From assembly GCA_963942565.1 (NCBI GenBank), contig OZ012694.1, positions 32,659,513 through 32,723,512 of the forward strand: 64,000 bases of DNA, given 5' to 3'. The stretch comes from Maea johnstoni. Its lineage: Eukaryota > Annelida > Polychaeta > Spionida > Magelonidae. Position numbers and translations under genes: made by a program. Below the pieces are notes generated by a model. That model saw nothing but the letters and a program-made list of their open reading frames with translations, had not been told where the DNA came from and did not search any database. Below, piece by piece: positions 13,295 through 24,744 of the stretch (position 1 is the first letter of the stretch; each line of letters starts with the position of its first letter).

Positions 13295-14212
13295 GGTGAC
13301 AAGAACACTGCCTTGACTCCTTCAGACTTGCCCGCCAGAGATCCTTGAGTTCCATAGAAAGATGCACAATAAGTGCCTTATGGTTAACCTCAAACTGAGG
13401 ACACATTTTGAAGGGCTGCCTAATTGGAAATATGCCAGAGCAGATATCTTTACTGTATATCTATATGTAGTTGTGATTTCAAGAATCTGTCTATATCTAT
13501 ATAATAGATTGATATAGACTTATATTATCGTAATGTTTATATTTGTAAGAATCTTAAAAATCAGGTTGTACGTTTCTTTCAATATCCTAATATTGGAACA
13601 CTTAAAACCAGCTGACATGGAATTAGTTGTTGAAAATATTGAATTCTTTATACTGCATCATACACAGATAGTAGTTCAACAACCTATCAGGTTGTAATAG
13701 CCAAGTCACCTCATCAGATCACTATCTTCTAGATATCGGATTTCAAAATATACTGTTAATCCGGCAAATCATTGCTATCAGGTTTCGGCGATGTCCTTTT
13801 GATAGTACCTTTGTGATTTTGATAACACCATTGTGATTCTTGAGATCCCATATATCGAAACATTTTGGAAATCCTTCAAATCGACCTTTTCAGGTTATGT
13901 CCTAAAGTGTTGTCATCTGATCACTATTGTCTCGAACATAATGTAAATAGTCTCTCAGTACTCGCAGCTAGAGTTTGCCCGAGGCGTTCTGTCAAAATAT
14001 TGACATCAATCCTTCAATTTCCCGTCAACTCTGACCTGGGCCTGCTGCCAGTCCTGCCGGTTCACCTGATCTGACACTGGAAGTCCCCTGTAGCCACGGA
14101 AAGATAACTGAACAAATATAGCCATCTAGTGCGCACACATGTTATTAAAATGTAAAACATAACTCATCAAGTATATTTGTTCTTAAAAAATATTTGAATT
14201 TTTTTTAAGTCA

Positions 14213-14480
14213 CTGGTTATTTAAAGTGTATTTAAAGCCTTGATTTAGGGTAACTTAGCACCAGAAGGGGACTATATAAGTAATACATACTCTTTTGCTC
14301 TATATTGTTTACACCAAGTCATGATTTAGGGTACCCTCGCACCAGGAGGGGACTACATTATAAGTAATTGTAATACATACTCCATTGTTCTCTATTGTTC
14401 TAGATAGTATAACTTAGCACTGGCTATTTAAAGTGTAGCTTGCACTAAGCCATGCTTTAGGGTAGCTCAGTATCCGGATG
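14213..14480 (+). repeat. Imperfect ~110-120 bp tandem repeat, about 2.5 copies
   Basis: Recurring TTTAGGGTA, CTTAGCACCAG, GGGGACTA and AATACATACTC blocks. Confidence 0.65.
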
Positions 14481-15094
14481 GGACTGAGGTGTCAGTGTCA
14501 ATGTTTATTTTCCACACAATACAAAGCAGCAGGCCCCTATGATTCATTTGTACTGTTCGAGAAGGGAAAATAATTACATGCAAATCATTCCCCAACAGGA
14601 TGAGGATGTAGGTCAAAGTCAATCGGGTGGGTTGTGCTGGTTTAAATTACTGATTTGGGGGCACTTTTATGCTGGCTTAACCCTCAACCTGCGGATATGT
14701 AAATGTGTGCCTGCAGGGTACAACATTGAACAATAAACAATGAGATGTGGTAGCATGATGGTATGATACTTAGTCCTTGGAATATACTGTCGCAATCCAA
14801 GCTGAAATATTAGCTTTATCCTTTACATATTTATTAACTGCATAACAATAAATGATCAATCCAACTATAGACCCTGCTTATCTTATTTTAAAAATTTACA
14901 TTATTTATTTTAAGTGCAATTAATCATAACTAAGTATTTTACCAGGTTTCTCTTAACCATGGTATAAGTGAACATTGGCCAATCATTTTAGGACTTAATT
15001 TGTTCGTATCACTGAGGGCATGGCATAGATCTTTCCCTAGGAATCTGTCCTGAGTGTGCGAGGTAGTGCTAGGTCAGTGTAGTTTAATAATATC

Positions 15095-15215
15095 CAGGGT
15101 TCGACTTTCCCAGGGGCACATGCCCCTAGATTTTGCTGTAGGCCCCTAGATTTTTCATTGTAAGGGCCCAAAATAGTATGAAAAATATCCAGAAATCCTG
15201 TTTTTGACCACTATT
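15095..15215 (+). mobile_element. MITE, CAGGGTTCGAC family (right end unclear)
   Basis: CAGGGTTCGACTTTCCCAGG, GGCCCCTAGATTTT and CCTGTTTTTGACCA as in 58236-58378. Confidence 0.75.
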
Positions 15216-15719
15216 TTTGTTGTTGTTTTATACCATTACTTTAAGGGCTCCCATTAAAAAGTGCTGCATGTATCTTATGGTATGATTTTAGCACAGTTGT
15301 GCGCATGAAACTTAAACTCATGAATTTTTTTAAGCAGAGTTGTTGTTTGGCTTCTTACTAACTCTGGTGTGCAACACAATTTTCAGTCAAAAATGCTTAT
15401 GGAAATTCATCATCTCTTTAAGATTGTTGGATATGCAACAGACCAGGGTATTGACCAGGGTATTGTAAAGAACTAAAGATTGAGTAAATCGAATTAGCTG
15501 TGATGAAAGGTACTCAAACAAGTCGCAAAAATAAAATGCAACATGAACCTCATTATAGTAACTGCACTAATTTGTTTTTCTATTTTCATCTCTCTCACTT
15601 GACAAGCTGTACTAATGCATTAACACTTTCATCTGTTTCACTTGAAGAGCGATACTTGCGTTTTGCATTTTTCTCGACAAGCTGTACTAATTTTTTTCCT
15701 GTATTTTGCTGTTTTTCAG

Positions 15720-15846
15720 ATGGTACGGAAACGAAAAGGACTACAATGTGCTAGTGATGGACCTGCTGGGTCCCAGCCTGGAGGACCTCTTCAACTTCTG
15801 CTCACGGAGATTCACCATGAAAACAGTCCTCATGTTGGCTGATCAG
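15720..15846 (+). CDS. CSNK1A1: CSNK1A exon: hinge and alpha-D region
   Basis: Preceded by a pyrimidine-rich tract ending TTTTTCAG and followed by GTAATT. Encodes [16 protein letters not shown] through [12 protein letters not shown]. The first base completes a codon from an exon not seen in the window. Confidence 0.92.
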
Positions 15847-18800
15847 GTAATTGCTGATTTTATCTTAATTAATTTCCCAGACTTAGGGGTCAGTGCCTCT
15901 GCTAGAATTTAAAAACTAGGTGCCAAAGATTGGCTGTTGTAAATCAAAGTTTCTTGAAACCTATTACAATGTAAATATTAAGGGTTATAGATAGAGGGAG
16001 TATAAGTTATAACAATGGTCCTAGTATACTTTTGAAATCAAGAATAATTAAACAAAATATTTGAAGGAGAGTTAATCTCAATGTTCTGATAAGTATTTCC
16101 TTCAAGTGATTTTCCAACTATCCTTTCACCACAAAAATTTCCTTATAATAAACATGTTTTTTTANNNNNNNNNNNNNNNNNNNNNNNNNNNNNNNNNNNN
16201 NNNNNNNNNNNNNNNNNNNNNNNNNNNNNNNNNNNNNNNNNNNNNNNNNNNNNNNNNNNNNNNNNNNNNNNNNNNNNNNNNNNNNNNNNNNNNNNNNNNN
16301 NNNNNNNNNNNNNNNNNNNNNNNNNNNNNNNNNNNNNNNNNNNNNNNNNNNNNNNNNNNNNNNNTGTTTTTTTTACTGCAATGAGTATTAATGGGTTTAA
16401 GGGTCTTTTTGGAAGCTGTTGAGGCGTGTTTATCCCTCAAGCTTCCTTGTCATCCTCTCGTAGTGACAATGTGTACTAATTTGTCTTTTCCAGATGATCG
16501 GCCGTATTGAGTATGTGCACAATAAAAATTTCATCCACAGAGATATCAAGCCAGACAACTTCCTGATGGGTATTGGCCGACATTGTAATAAGGTACGTCT
16601 TTAAAGTCTCTGACCCTTAGAGCAAGGTCTTCAGGGTTTCATGCTTTTGTCACTACTCTGGCCCTTTTGACCCTCGGAGCAGGGTTTACATATAGTCTCA
16701 ATCATACCCAATTGGCTCTTTGACCTACATTATTTGAGTCTTACATCAGGCTACATTTTCAATCATACTCAATATATAAGATGACCTGCTACATTTTACC
16801 CATGTGTCAGGATTTGTTTAAATGATCAAAGTTGCAATTTAGAAATGTTATATCTGATAAAAAAGGTTCTTGGTCAGAACTTGGTAATTTTCATTGAACA
16901 TTTATTGCTTGTTTAGGGCAGCTCTTCTTGTTTTTTTGCAGTATATCTTTGTTTTGTGGTCTCACTACCTGAAATATGAAATTCAACCTTATCCATCAAC
17001 AATCAGAAATAGATAGATTTGATACAAATTAGAGTATTCAGATGTATGATGCACTATAATTATGAAAAGAATTTTCATGATTGTAATATTGATGAATATT
17101 CTTAAGAAATTTAGGATTTGAAAAGAAAATGACTAATATGAGCGATTGAATATACATTAATATGGTGAACTTTGTTACTATGAATACTTTTCTTGTCACA
17201 GGTTATCCTCATAGACTTTGGTCTAGCAAAAAAGTACCGTGACAACAGAACTCGACAACATATCGCCTACCGGAGGACAAGAATCTTACAGGCACCGCCA
17301 GATATGCCAGTATAAATGCCCATTTAGGTAAGCTACATATAGAAACATCCCCAAGATATGCTAGGCATAGTTTTTACCATGGAACATTAGTATAAATGCC
17401 ATCTAAATCTAAATATCAAAATTAGGAAGAATGGATCTATGTATGTACATCCCTGTGCTATATTCTAGTGATATTTTTACCATAGAAGGCCAGTATAAAT
17501 GCCTATTTAGGACAAGTTAGATATGAAGAAACTGCTATGTGTTGAAAAAAAAATGAATAAAAACATCATCATTCAGATATCTCTCAGCAGGGACTTAGCC
17601 AGACTTGTCCCGCCTGTCTTTTGGACAGTTAGTTTCCTGAAAACCTCTTTTTTGGACAGGCAGGTAATAACGAAATATTTTCCGAACTTCTAGGAGATGG
17701 CTGAAGTGTAAATAGGCTGTTCAATGTAGTTGGTATAAGGATTTGGAGTACGCTATTAGACCTGCTTTTAGTTTGACCATGCAATCACCTGGCCATTCTG
17801 AGTAAGTAGGAACTGTGTTGAAAAATAGTGTTTTGTTTGGAATCTCATTTTTTGTCACTTTTTCTGCCATATTGCGTCTAAGACTACCCACTTGTAACTG
17901 GTGGAGGAAACTGGAGTACCCACTAAAAACCACCGCCTAACCCCAATTCAAGTCACTGGCAACTTTGTCACATAGTGTTTTGTTTAAATGCTCATACTTT
18001 CCTGTTGTGTTTGTAGGTATCGAACAGAGTCGAAGGGATGACATGGAGTCACTGGGCTACGTACTCATGTACTTCAATCGCGGCAGTTTACCATGGCAAG
18101 GCCTCAAAGCCGCAACAAAGAAACAGAAATACGAGAAAATCAGTGAAAAGAAAATGTCGACGCCTGTGGAGGTCCTCTGCAAGGTAAGAGAATAAAATGA
18201 GTCAGAAAGACTAGACATAACCCTCATGCTGGTGGTGGCTAATTTGGCCAATACAAAATGTTGCTAAAATCCTGAAAAATAACTGAAACCCTAGCAAATG
18301 GGTACTCATCTGAGAGTACTCCGCGAGAGCTTTCTAATGGTCACCAACATGACAGGGTTTAGTCATTTTCAAAAAATCTTTGCTTTCTTTTGCCTTTGAT
18401 GAAAGTAGTCTCAACATTGAAACGGTTAACCCAGTTCACAATGGCCATAACCAGTCTGACAATTTTGATAAAAAATCTTTCAAGCTAAAGCATAATTGGC
18501 TAAATATTTGAAGGAGAAATGTTGACCAGAACACTGCCAACAACTCACCTTCTAATATTAGGCCTAAAAAAAGAAATTGTTTGTTTCCTGTAACGGTCCG
18601 AAAAAAAATTAGGGTAGCTAGGTCGGTAAAAATGTTGTTTTTTTTTCATTATTTTTTTGGTCAAACATGTGTTTTATGCATGTTTTACGTTGATTGGTAG
18701 TGTGGAGGGTGGAAAAAACTTTAGGGTAGGGATCTTTTTGAATAAAAACTTGTTAGGGTAGGGTTACAGGAAACAAACAACTTTTTTTTAGGCCTTATGT

Positions 18801-21131
18801 AAAATCATTCTCAATTTTAAGTTATTGTCCGAAGTATTTTAAATCCAGACAAAAAATTCTGGAGGAATTTTTAAGCATTGATGGTTTAATAATCATTAAC
18901 TTTGTATCACTACTATGAGTCATTAACTTTGTATCACTACTATGACTTTGTATCACTACTATGAGTCATTAACTTTGTATCACTATTATGACTTAGTATC
19001 ACTACTATGAGTCATTAACTTTGTATCACTACTATGACTTTGTATCACTACTATGACTTTGTATCACTACTATGAGTCATTAACTTTGTATCACTATTAT
19101 GACTTAGTATCACTACTATGAGTCATATAAACTTTGTATCAGTACTATGACTTTGTATCACTACTATGAGTCATTAACTTTGTATCAGTAATATGACTTT
19201 GTATCACTACTATGAGTCATTAACTTTGTATCACTACTATGACTTTGTATCACTACTATGAGTCATTAACTTTCTATCAGTACTACAGGGCTCGACGCTA
19301 AGGGTGAACCTATGGCCCCAGGCCAGCAGAAATTCCCAAAAACAGCTTCGGGCCAGTAAAAAAAGACCTCAACTGGTCCTACAGGCCCAGTAAACATTTT
19401 GAGACATTCTTGTTAAAAAGTTTCCCACCGAGAATGTCGCCAAATGTTTTTGAAATGAATGAAGATAAAATCTATAAAGGTAAATGTTGTGGTGAATTTC
19501 ATGCAAAGTTCTTTCTTGTAATGTAATAAAGAAAAAATGTAGGACCAGTAAAAAATTTGCAGGACCAGCAGATACTAGGTGTTACTGGTCCTACAGGGCC
19601 AGTATCATTTTGAGCTAGCGTTGAGGCCTGTACTATGACTTTGTATCACTACTATGAGTCATTAACTTTGTATCACTACTATGACTTTGTATCAGTACTA
19701 TGAGGGCAGCACAAGTTGTCTTAGAATAATGCACATGTCTGACATTGTTCCCGCTTCTCTCTCCTACAGGGATTCCCCGCTGAGTTTGCCATGTATCTCA
19801 ACTATTGCCGCGGTCTGCGTTTCGAGGAGGCACCGGACTACATGTACCTGCGACAGCTCTTCCGAATCCTCTTTAGAACACTCAACCACCAGTACGACTA
19901 CACGTTTGACTGGACCATGTTAAAACAGAAGGCAGCTGGAGGGGGCGGGGCCGGTGGTTCGCAGGCCGCTGCCACGCCAGGTAAGAGTAAGTACACAGCT
20001 GGGTTGCGGTTTATGTCTCCATGGGACGAACCCTTGACCAGTTTTTTTTCCTTCTACGCCTGCTTCACATTCTAAGTTTTGCATGTTTCTAGGTTTTATT
20101 TTTTGTTAAGCTAGTTAAGTGTTCTACTCAAAATTTTTATTTTACTGTAAAAGCTGTTGATAGTAACGTTCATCTTACAAAATTAAAAAAAAATCTGTTA
20201 GTGCAACCAGCCCTAGGAGTATGACTCTGCTTGATGCTGCATCCCTTTCCCAATTAGCATGAGTGTAGTTTGGTTCTGGAGTGGAGTGTGCTTTGACTTC
20301 AGTGAACCTATTTTGTATGCTTAGTCTGGAGACCGACTATAATCCCCTTTATTCATACATACCTTTTAACCTTTTCATGTCTGGACTGGTCAAAAATGTC
20401 CTATTATGATAATATCCTCATGATCATAGCATTTTTTAGATAACGTTTAAAGGAAATTGTTGATCAGAACTTAACCCACAATTGTACATGCGCCATACTC
20501 CTATTACATTAATTGTCAATAATCTCAACCCATTAATGCCAGCAGCAGCCAAAAATTTCTCACTTTTTGACCTATCACTGTACCAAAGAGTTTTTTAGAA
20601 AAAATGTAGGTGAAATATATAACAGAAGCCAGATAACAAATCTCCTTCAAATACTTTAAATATCTACCTCTATCTATTTCCAAATATATTTATCTGTGTG
20701 ATATTGGGATGCAGGTTCTTAGCCAGGATTTAGAAACTGGGTGCATGAATTGGCTGTTGTAAAATTTTCGGGCAATCTATTTTTCTAAGGAGACCATAAT
20801 ATATTCAGATTACAACCAAATATACAGGCATTTATTCATTGAAATAAGACATGCTCTCCTCATACAATATCATATTGACATTTTGTTATACAACTCAAAA
20901 AAAATTGGGGTGTCCTGAGGCGTGGAATTTTAGCATTTCGGTGTCCAAATGACACCCAGATGCCCTGCTGTCTAAGAATTTTTATGTATGAAAGAAAGAA
21001 ATTATACCTTGAAGAACAATTTTCAACCCTGGGTCCTGAAGCATGAAGGGTATAATGCTCAAATCTGAGGGCCACAGCGAAAATCAAATCCTGTATTTGA
21101 CTGTGTTACCCTCGTGAAATAAAGATGATTA

Positions 21132-21209
<78 letters not shown>

Positions 21210-21261
21210 ATTATCATTATTATTATTATTATCATTATTATTATTATTATCATTATTATTA

Positions 21262-21314
<53 letters not shown>

Positions 21315-21388
21315 ACTATTATAATTACTCTAAATATGAGTTATTTTCTGATGGACCTCTCCGTTTGTTTGCAGGTGGCAGGGGCTAG
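15720..21388 (+). CDS. CSNK1A1: Casein kinase 1 alpha, C-terminal two thirds of kinase domain and tail (5' exons missing)
   Basis: Serine/threonine kinase of the CK1 family, which in animals acts in Wnt/beta-catenin and Hedgehog signalling. Exons seen: 15720-15846, 16494-16592, 17202-17327, 18017-18183, 19770-19980 and a probable last exon from 21375 with stop at 21386-21388. All internal boundaries are GT/AG and phases agree, except for one missing base in the third exon. Visible motifs: the [22 protein letters not shown] segment, catalytic HRDIKPDN, the DFG of [18 protein letters not shown], the CK1 signature ending [24 protein letters not shown], then [17 protein letters not shown] and the [12 protein letters not shown] helix. 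The sequence matches the alpha subtype rather than delta/epsilon ([12 protein letters not shown]; short Gly/Ala/Gln-rich tail). The glycine-loop and VAVK exons were not found in 1-15719. Subtype identification is from memory of human CK1 alpha; very confident for the family. Confidence 0.93.
16165..16364. other. Assembly gap (200 N)
   Basis: A run of exactly 200 N inside a CSNK1A intron; probably an arbitrary-length scaffold gap. Confidence 0.99.
16494..16592 (+). CDS. CSNK1A1: CSNK1A exon: catalytic loop
   Basis: 33 codons between CAG and GTACGT. Encodes [20 protein letters not shown] and continues [13 protein letters not shown], so it carries the catalytic Asp, Lys and Asn of the HRDIKPDN loop. 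It begins 129 bp after the assembly gap. Confidence 0.93.
17202..17327 (+). CDS. CSNK1A1: CSNK1A exon: DFG and activation segment, one base short
   Basis: Encodes [20 protein letters not shown] then IAYR. After TACCGG one G is missing: the next bases AGGACAAGAATCTTACAGG read correctly ([19 protein letters not shown]) only in the next frame. As written, the reading hits TAA at 17312-17314. The splice phases of the neighbours (0 before, 1 after) require 127 nt, whereas 126 are present. A dropped G in a GGG run, either sequencing/assembly error or a real null allele, explains this. All other codons are conserved, which favours error. Confidence 0.9.
17588..17760 (+). mobile_element. Left part of a hAT-like element related to 8549-10257
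   Basis: CAGGGACTTAGCCAGAC, TTGGACAGTTAG and GTAGTTGGTATAAGGATTTG are shared with the host element at 8549. Confidence 0.7.
18017..18183 (+). CDS. CSNK1A1: CSNK1A exon: kinase C-lobe
   Basis: 167 nt between TTTGTAG and GTAAGA. Encodes [39 protein letters not shown] and [19 protein letters not shown] replaces the RTS that I recall in human CK1 alpha. Confidence 0.94.
18217..18429 (+). mobile_element. TTAA-type MITE
   Basis: ATAACCCTCATGCTGGTGG to CATTGAAACGGTTAA, 33 bp after a CSNK1A exon. Confidence 0.82.
18559..18797 (+). mobile_element. MITE, GGCCTAAAAAA family
   Basis: Ends TAGGCCTAAAAAAAG...TTTGTTTCCTGTAAC and its complement. Interior GGTCCGAAAAAA, GTTGATTGG and AGGGTAGG. About 235 bp. 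Confidence 0.85.
18893..19706 (+). repeat. Minisatellite of ACTTTGTATCACTACTATG units, interrupted by a MITE
   Basis: 19-bp units alternate with 27-bp units that add AGTCATTA. About 20 units before 19285 and four after 19630. Ends 63 bp before a CSNK1A exon. Confidence 0.93.
19286..19630. mobile_element. 345-bp MITE (GGCCAGTAAAA family) with 5-bp duplication TACTA
   Basis: Ends CAGGGCTCGACGCTAA and CTAGCGTTGAGGCCTG; TACTA at 19281-19285 and 19631-19635, within the minisatellite. Contains ACTGGTCCTACAGG motifs at both sides. Relatives at about 32095-32218 and 61168-61506. Confidence 0.88.
19770..19980 (+). CDS. CSNK1A1: CSNK1A exon: C-lobe end and Gly/Ala-rich tail, tandem donor sites
   Basis: Encodes [20 protein letters not shown], the [20 protein letters not shown] segment, [16 protein letters not shown] and then a short [14 protein letters not shown] tail. 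Two donors lie six bases apart: GTAAGA at 19981 and GTAAGT at 19987. Using the second adds two in-frame codons and gives PGKS instead of PGG. Reading through both would add about 30 residues before a TAA near 20075. Confidence 0.92.
20712..20982 (+). mobile_element. hAT-like MITE, GGCACCCAGACG family
   Basis: CAGGTTCTTAGCCAGGATTT to GACACCCAGATGCCCTG, in the last CSNK1A intron. Confidence 0.75.
21128..21325. repeat. (ATT)n microsatellite
   Basis: About 200 bp; it gives long artefactual Ile/Leu/Tyr/Asn ORFs. Confidence 0.97.
21375..21388 (+). CDS. CSNK1A1: Probable last CSNK1A coding segment
   Basis: A good acceptor (CTCCGTTTGTTTGCAG, ending 21374) follows the (ATT)n tract. Joined in phase it reads GGRG or SGRG and then TAG. 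Other acceptors nearby, such as a CAG ending at 21393 giving ACDRKKH and a stop, are possible, so the exact terminus is uncertain. Confidence 0.5.
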
Positions 21389-21571
21389 AGGGCAGCATGT
21401 GACAGGAAAAAGCATTAGCACAAACAGAAGGCAGATTTCAACGCGAGTCCTGAACAACATAAAAATCAGGTGCTCAACTTCATAATACAACCAGCACACC
21501 AACCACCAGGACTCCCAGTGATGGACCTTTACTATGAGCCTTTTGACAAGGCCAACATATGCTTAGTGCTG

Positions 21572-21857
21572 TTAACCCTTATGCTGCTGGTGGCTAGTTT
21601 TGCCTATACAAAATGATGCTAAAAACCTTATAAATGACTGGAACCCTGGCACATGGGTACTCATCTGATAGTTGGCTGGTACTAAATAATGCAAAAACAG
21701 TGAAAAATCACTGAAAACCTGGCATATGAGTACTTATCTGAGAGTACTCCGCGAGAGCTATCCAATGAATACCAACATGACAGGGTTACGATGGTTTCCG
21801 AACATCTTTGCGTCCGTGTGCTTTGGACGAAAGTAGCCTCAGCATTGGAAGGGTTCA
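21572..21857 (+). mobile_element. TTAA-type MITE with internal partial duplication
   Basis: Longer than the others (about 285 bp) because the segment from AATGATGC to GGGTACTCATCTGA occurs twice in diverged form. Confidence 0.82.
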
Positions 21858-23117
21858 ATTGGCTACTAGCAAACAAACACTTTCACAGTAGGAGCTGGAC
21901 TTTGTAATTTTGGGTCACCGTCTTGTGACCGCTTCTCTTCGACTTCCCAGTTTCTCTCTACTGTCGCACGATGGCGACTTCGGCGTGATTCGAGTCATTT
22001 TATATACCACTACGACGTTGACGATGATGATGATGATAATAATGACGATGGTGAGAATGATCAATCAAGGCTGAAGCGGAATGAATGCGAAGAATTAAGA
22101 GAGAGACGGAGAAGACTTGTTTTTGTTACGAAAAAATTCCTATTAGTTGATGTACAGCTAGGGGGATTCACTATTTTTATTCTTTCAGAACCGCTGATGA
22201 CAGCATATACATGTGGTTCTGATTACGATGGAATTCCTTAAATTAATACCAGAGGACCAGTGCTGCCACCACATGGCGGTTTCCAACTTGACGAGATATT
22301 AATGCCCATTCTTTTGTATATAGTATTGTAATTGTCCTGTCGAATGGGTTTGTACAGCAAGACACCGGACACCCATTAGAGCTATCAAACACTGGTCAGG
22401 TTGGAAATCCCACAGACTACAAAAATATAAACGAGATCTAGAATATGTGGTTCTTGATGAGAAAAAAGGAAAAAGTGATTGTGTTGTGTTAACACTGTAC
22501 TGGGAAAGAAAAAGAAATCTGATTTTTTGTCAGCATTCTGGATAAGTAGATGATAGTCCTAGGTCACCCAGACTTGTGCATAAGCCGACAACCTGGTAAA
22601 AATGGCTTATTGACATAGCCATGGTGCCACGCAAGTTTCATGGTTAGTGCTCATTCTTTTTTTTCTACAGGAATGGTTTTACATTAAGACTGATTGCTAT
22701 TTGTGGGTGGGGGAAGGGTAACATTAGATTTTGCTAGTAATGCCCAGTTTTTACCCATCACTTCTTATTTTTAGGACCAATAGAATGCCAGAGAAGTAGG
22801 TCAAACCCAGCATTATGTAACTATAGCAACCATTATTTACTCAAGATATGGAGTGATGATCCAGTGGTTATTTAGGTGTTCAGCAGAGGAAAAAAATATC
22901 TTATTGCACTCATCTCTGAAAAAATGTACTTCAATGTTTCCAGTCAACAGTTCGTCTCCTATTCCTTTCAATACTGGTTTTGCATGCAATGATAAAAAAC
23001 AATTTAACTTTGATTGGCATCATGTACTGTATAATCATAATTTAACAGTGATTTTACAGGGGAAATTATCACTAAATTGCAATAGATGTGGGTCCTATTG
23101 GTAGAAAAGGGTGATCA

Positions 23118-23338
23118 TTATCCCTTATGCTGCTGGTGGCTAATTTAGCCAATACAAAACGATGCAAAAAAGCCCCTGAAAAATGACTGAAATCCTGGCA
23201 CATGGGTACTCATCTGAGAGTACTCAGCAAGAGCTATCCAATGAATGCTAGTGCTGACATGACAGGGTTTAGATGGTTTTCAAAAATCTTTGCATCCTTA
23301 TGCTTCGGGCAAATGTAGCCTTAGCATTGGAAGGCTTA
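23118..23338 (+). mobile_element. TTAA-type MITE
   Basis: TTATCCCTTATGCTGCTGG to TTAGCATTGGAAGGC. Confidence 0.8.
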
Positions 23339-24000
23339 TTACTATAAGTCTACTTCACCACCTCCAAATCCTTGGCAGCCTTCAGGTGCTATGTAATTAC
23401 CAGTAAGTGGGCTTGATTACTTAACATGTGTTTGGGTCATATATGTCATGTGTTATTATTGTGAGATATCAGTGAGACATGTTCTTTGAGCAACCTTAAA
23501 TTTTTGGAATATGAAATTATTTAGAATTAGAAGTATTTTGAACCAAAGTGCTCCATATCTGATAGATGTGCTCCCAGCCCACGCCTATTAAGCATTGTCT
23601 ATACTCTTCCAGATTTGAGAATTTTTTTCGTTCCCTTTAAATATTCTATGGTGTATAATCAAGGATAATAGAAACAAGACAATCTTTTTTTTGTAAGTAG
23701 GAGAGGCCTGTTCTGACTAAGTTCCTATCAATTGTTGGCATGATTCGAAATGTTGCACTTTTGGACAAATATAATAAGTATGATACATGGTACATGGTGA
23801 TTTACAAGGTTTGATTTCAATTTTCTAGGTGCTTTTTATTCAAAAATCATCCAACCAAGTGCCGAAAGATTTTTTTTTTTTGAAATTGCAAGCTTACTTA
23901 TACCAGGCACTTGGAGAATGCATGTGTGAAATATACTGGGATATTCTTAAGATTCGTGACAGATCATGAGATGGATTAGTTGGGGTTTACGAGTCGGGAT

Positions 24001-24030
24001 GGGGGGTAGGGGGGGGGGGGGGGGGTAGGG
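24001..24030 (+). repeat. G-run, quadruplex-forming
   Basis: GGGG runs with GTAGGG interruptions. Other homopolymer G/C tracts lie at about 6366-6382 and 44542-44555. Confidence 0.8.
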
Positions 24031-24744
24031 AACAGACATTTCTTTTTACATGTATATTGAGTTGGCACGCAACATAACTTGTTTCACTAGAGCACTTCTT
24101 CACTGAATCAGAAGCATTGCTAATATAAAATAATCACTTGGTTTATAAAACCTTATCATGGCGTCTTTCTGTGAAAAGCTAGACTCTTGATTGGTGGAGA
24201 AGTCGGGAAATCATTGTAACTGGTATATATATACATATATAAACTCAATACATGTAAATTGTGCACGATATGTGTAATTCTCAATTGAAGATGAAACATT
24301 TAAAGTATGTGTATGTTGTGTGTGAGAGAAAAAGGTAGAACCACCCGAGTATGTTTTAGTGGCGGTGAATCAACAACTTGCAACGAGCAAGTTGCAGGAA
24401 CACTTAGTTAAAAAACTACCATTCACAATTACAATATTTGACGATTTATGGGAGACTTATTAATCAACTGGTGTAGTGAGAGGGAGACGAGAGACTACAT
24501 TCAGGCAGTCCATGTTATTTTGTTACTCCTTATCCGAGACAGGAGTTCTCAGATGTGTTTTGTACTATTAAACTGTGGAGAATAAGTGTAGAATACTTTT
24601 ACATTGGGGAGTGGCGACTGGTTGGGGTAGAATTAGCCTACTCCCTACTACTATTAATACTACTACTACTACTACTACGGAGTGGTGTGCGTGTGTTATG
24701 TAGAATTTTTACGTGTTGTAACCGAGTGTTCTGTACCTGACAAT

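Noticed and set aside
21059-21485. Ile/Leu/Tyr/Asn ORFs around 21.1-21.5 kb
   Set aside because: Artefacts of the (ATT)n tract; only the last few codons near 21375 may belong to CSNK1A.
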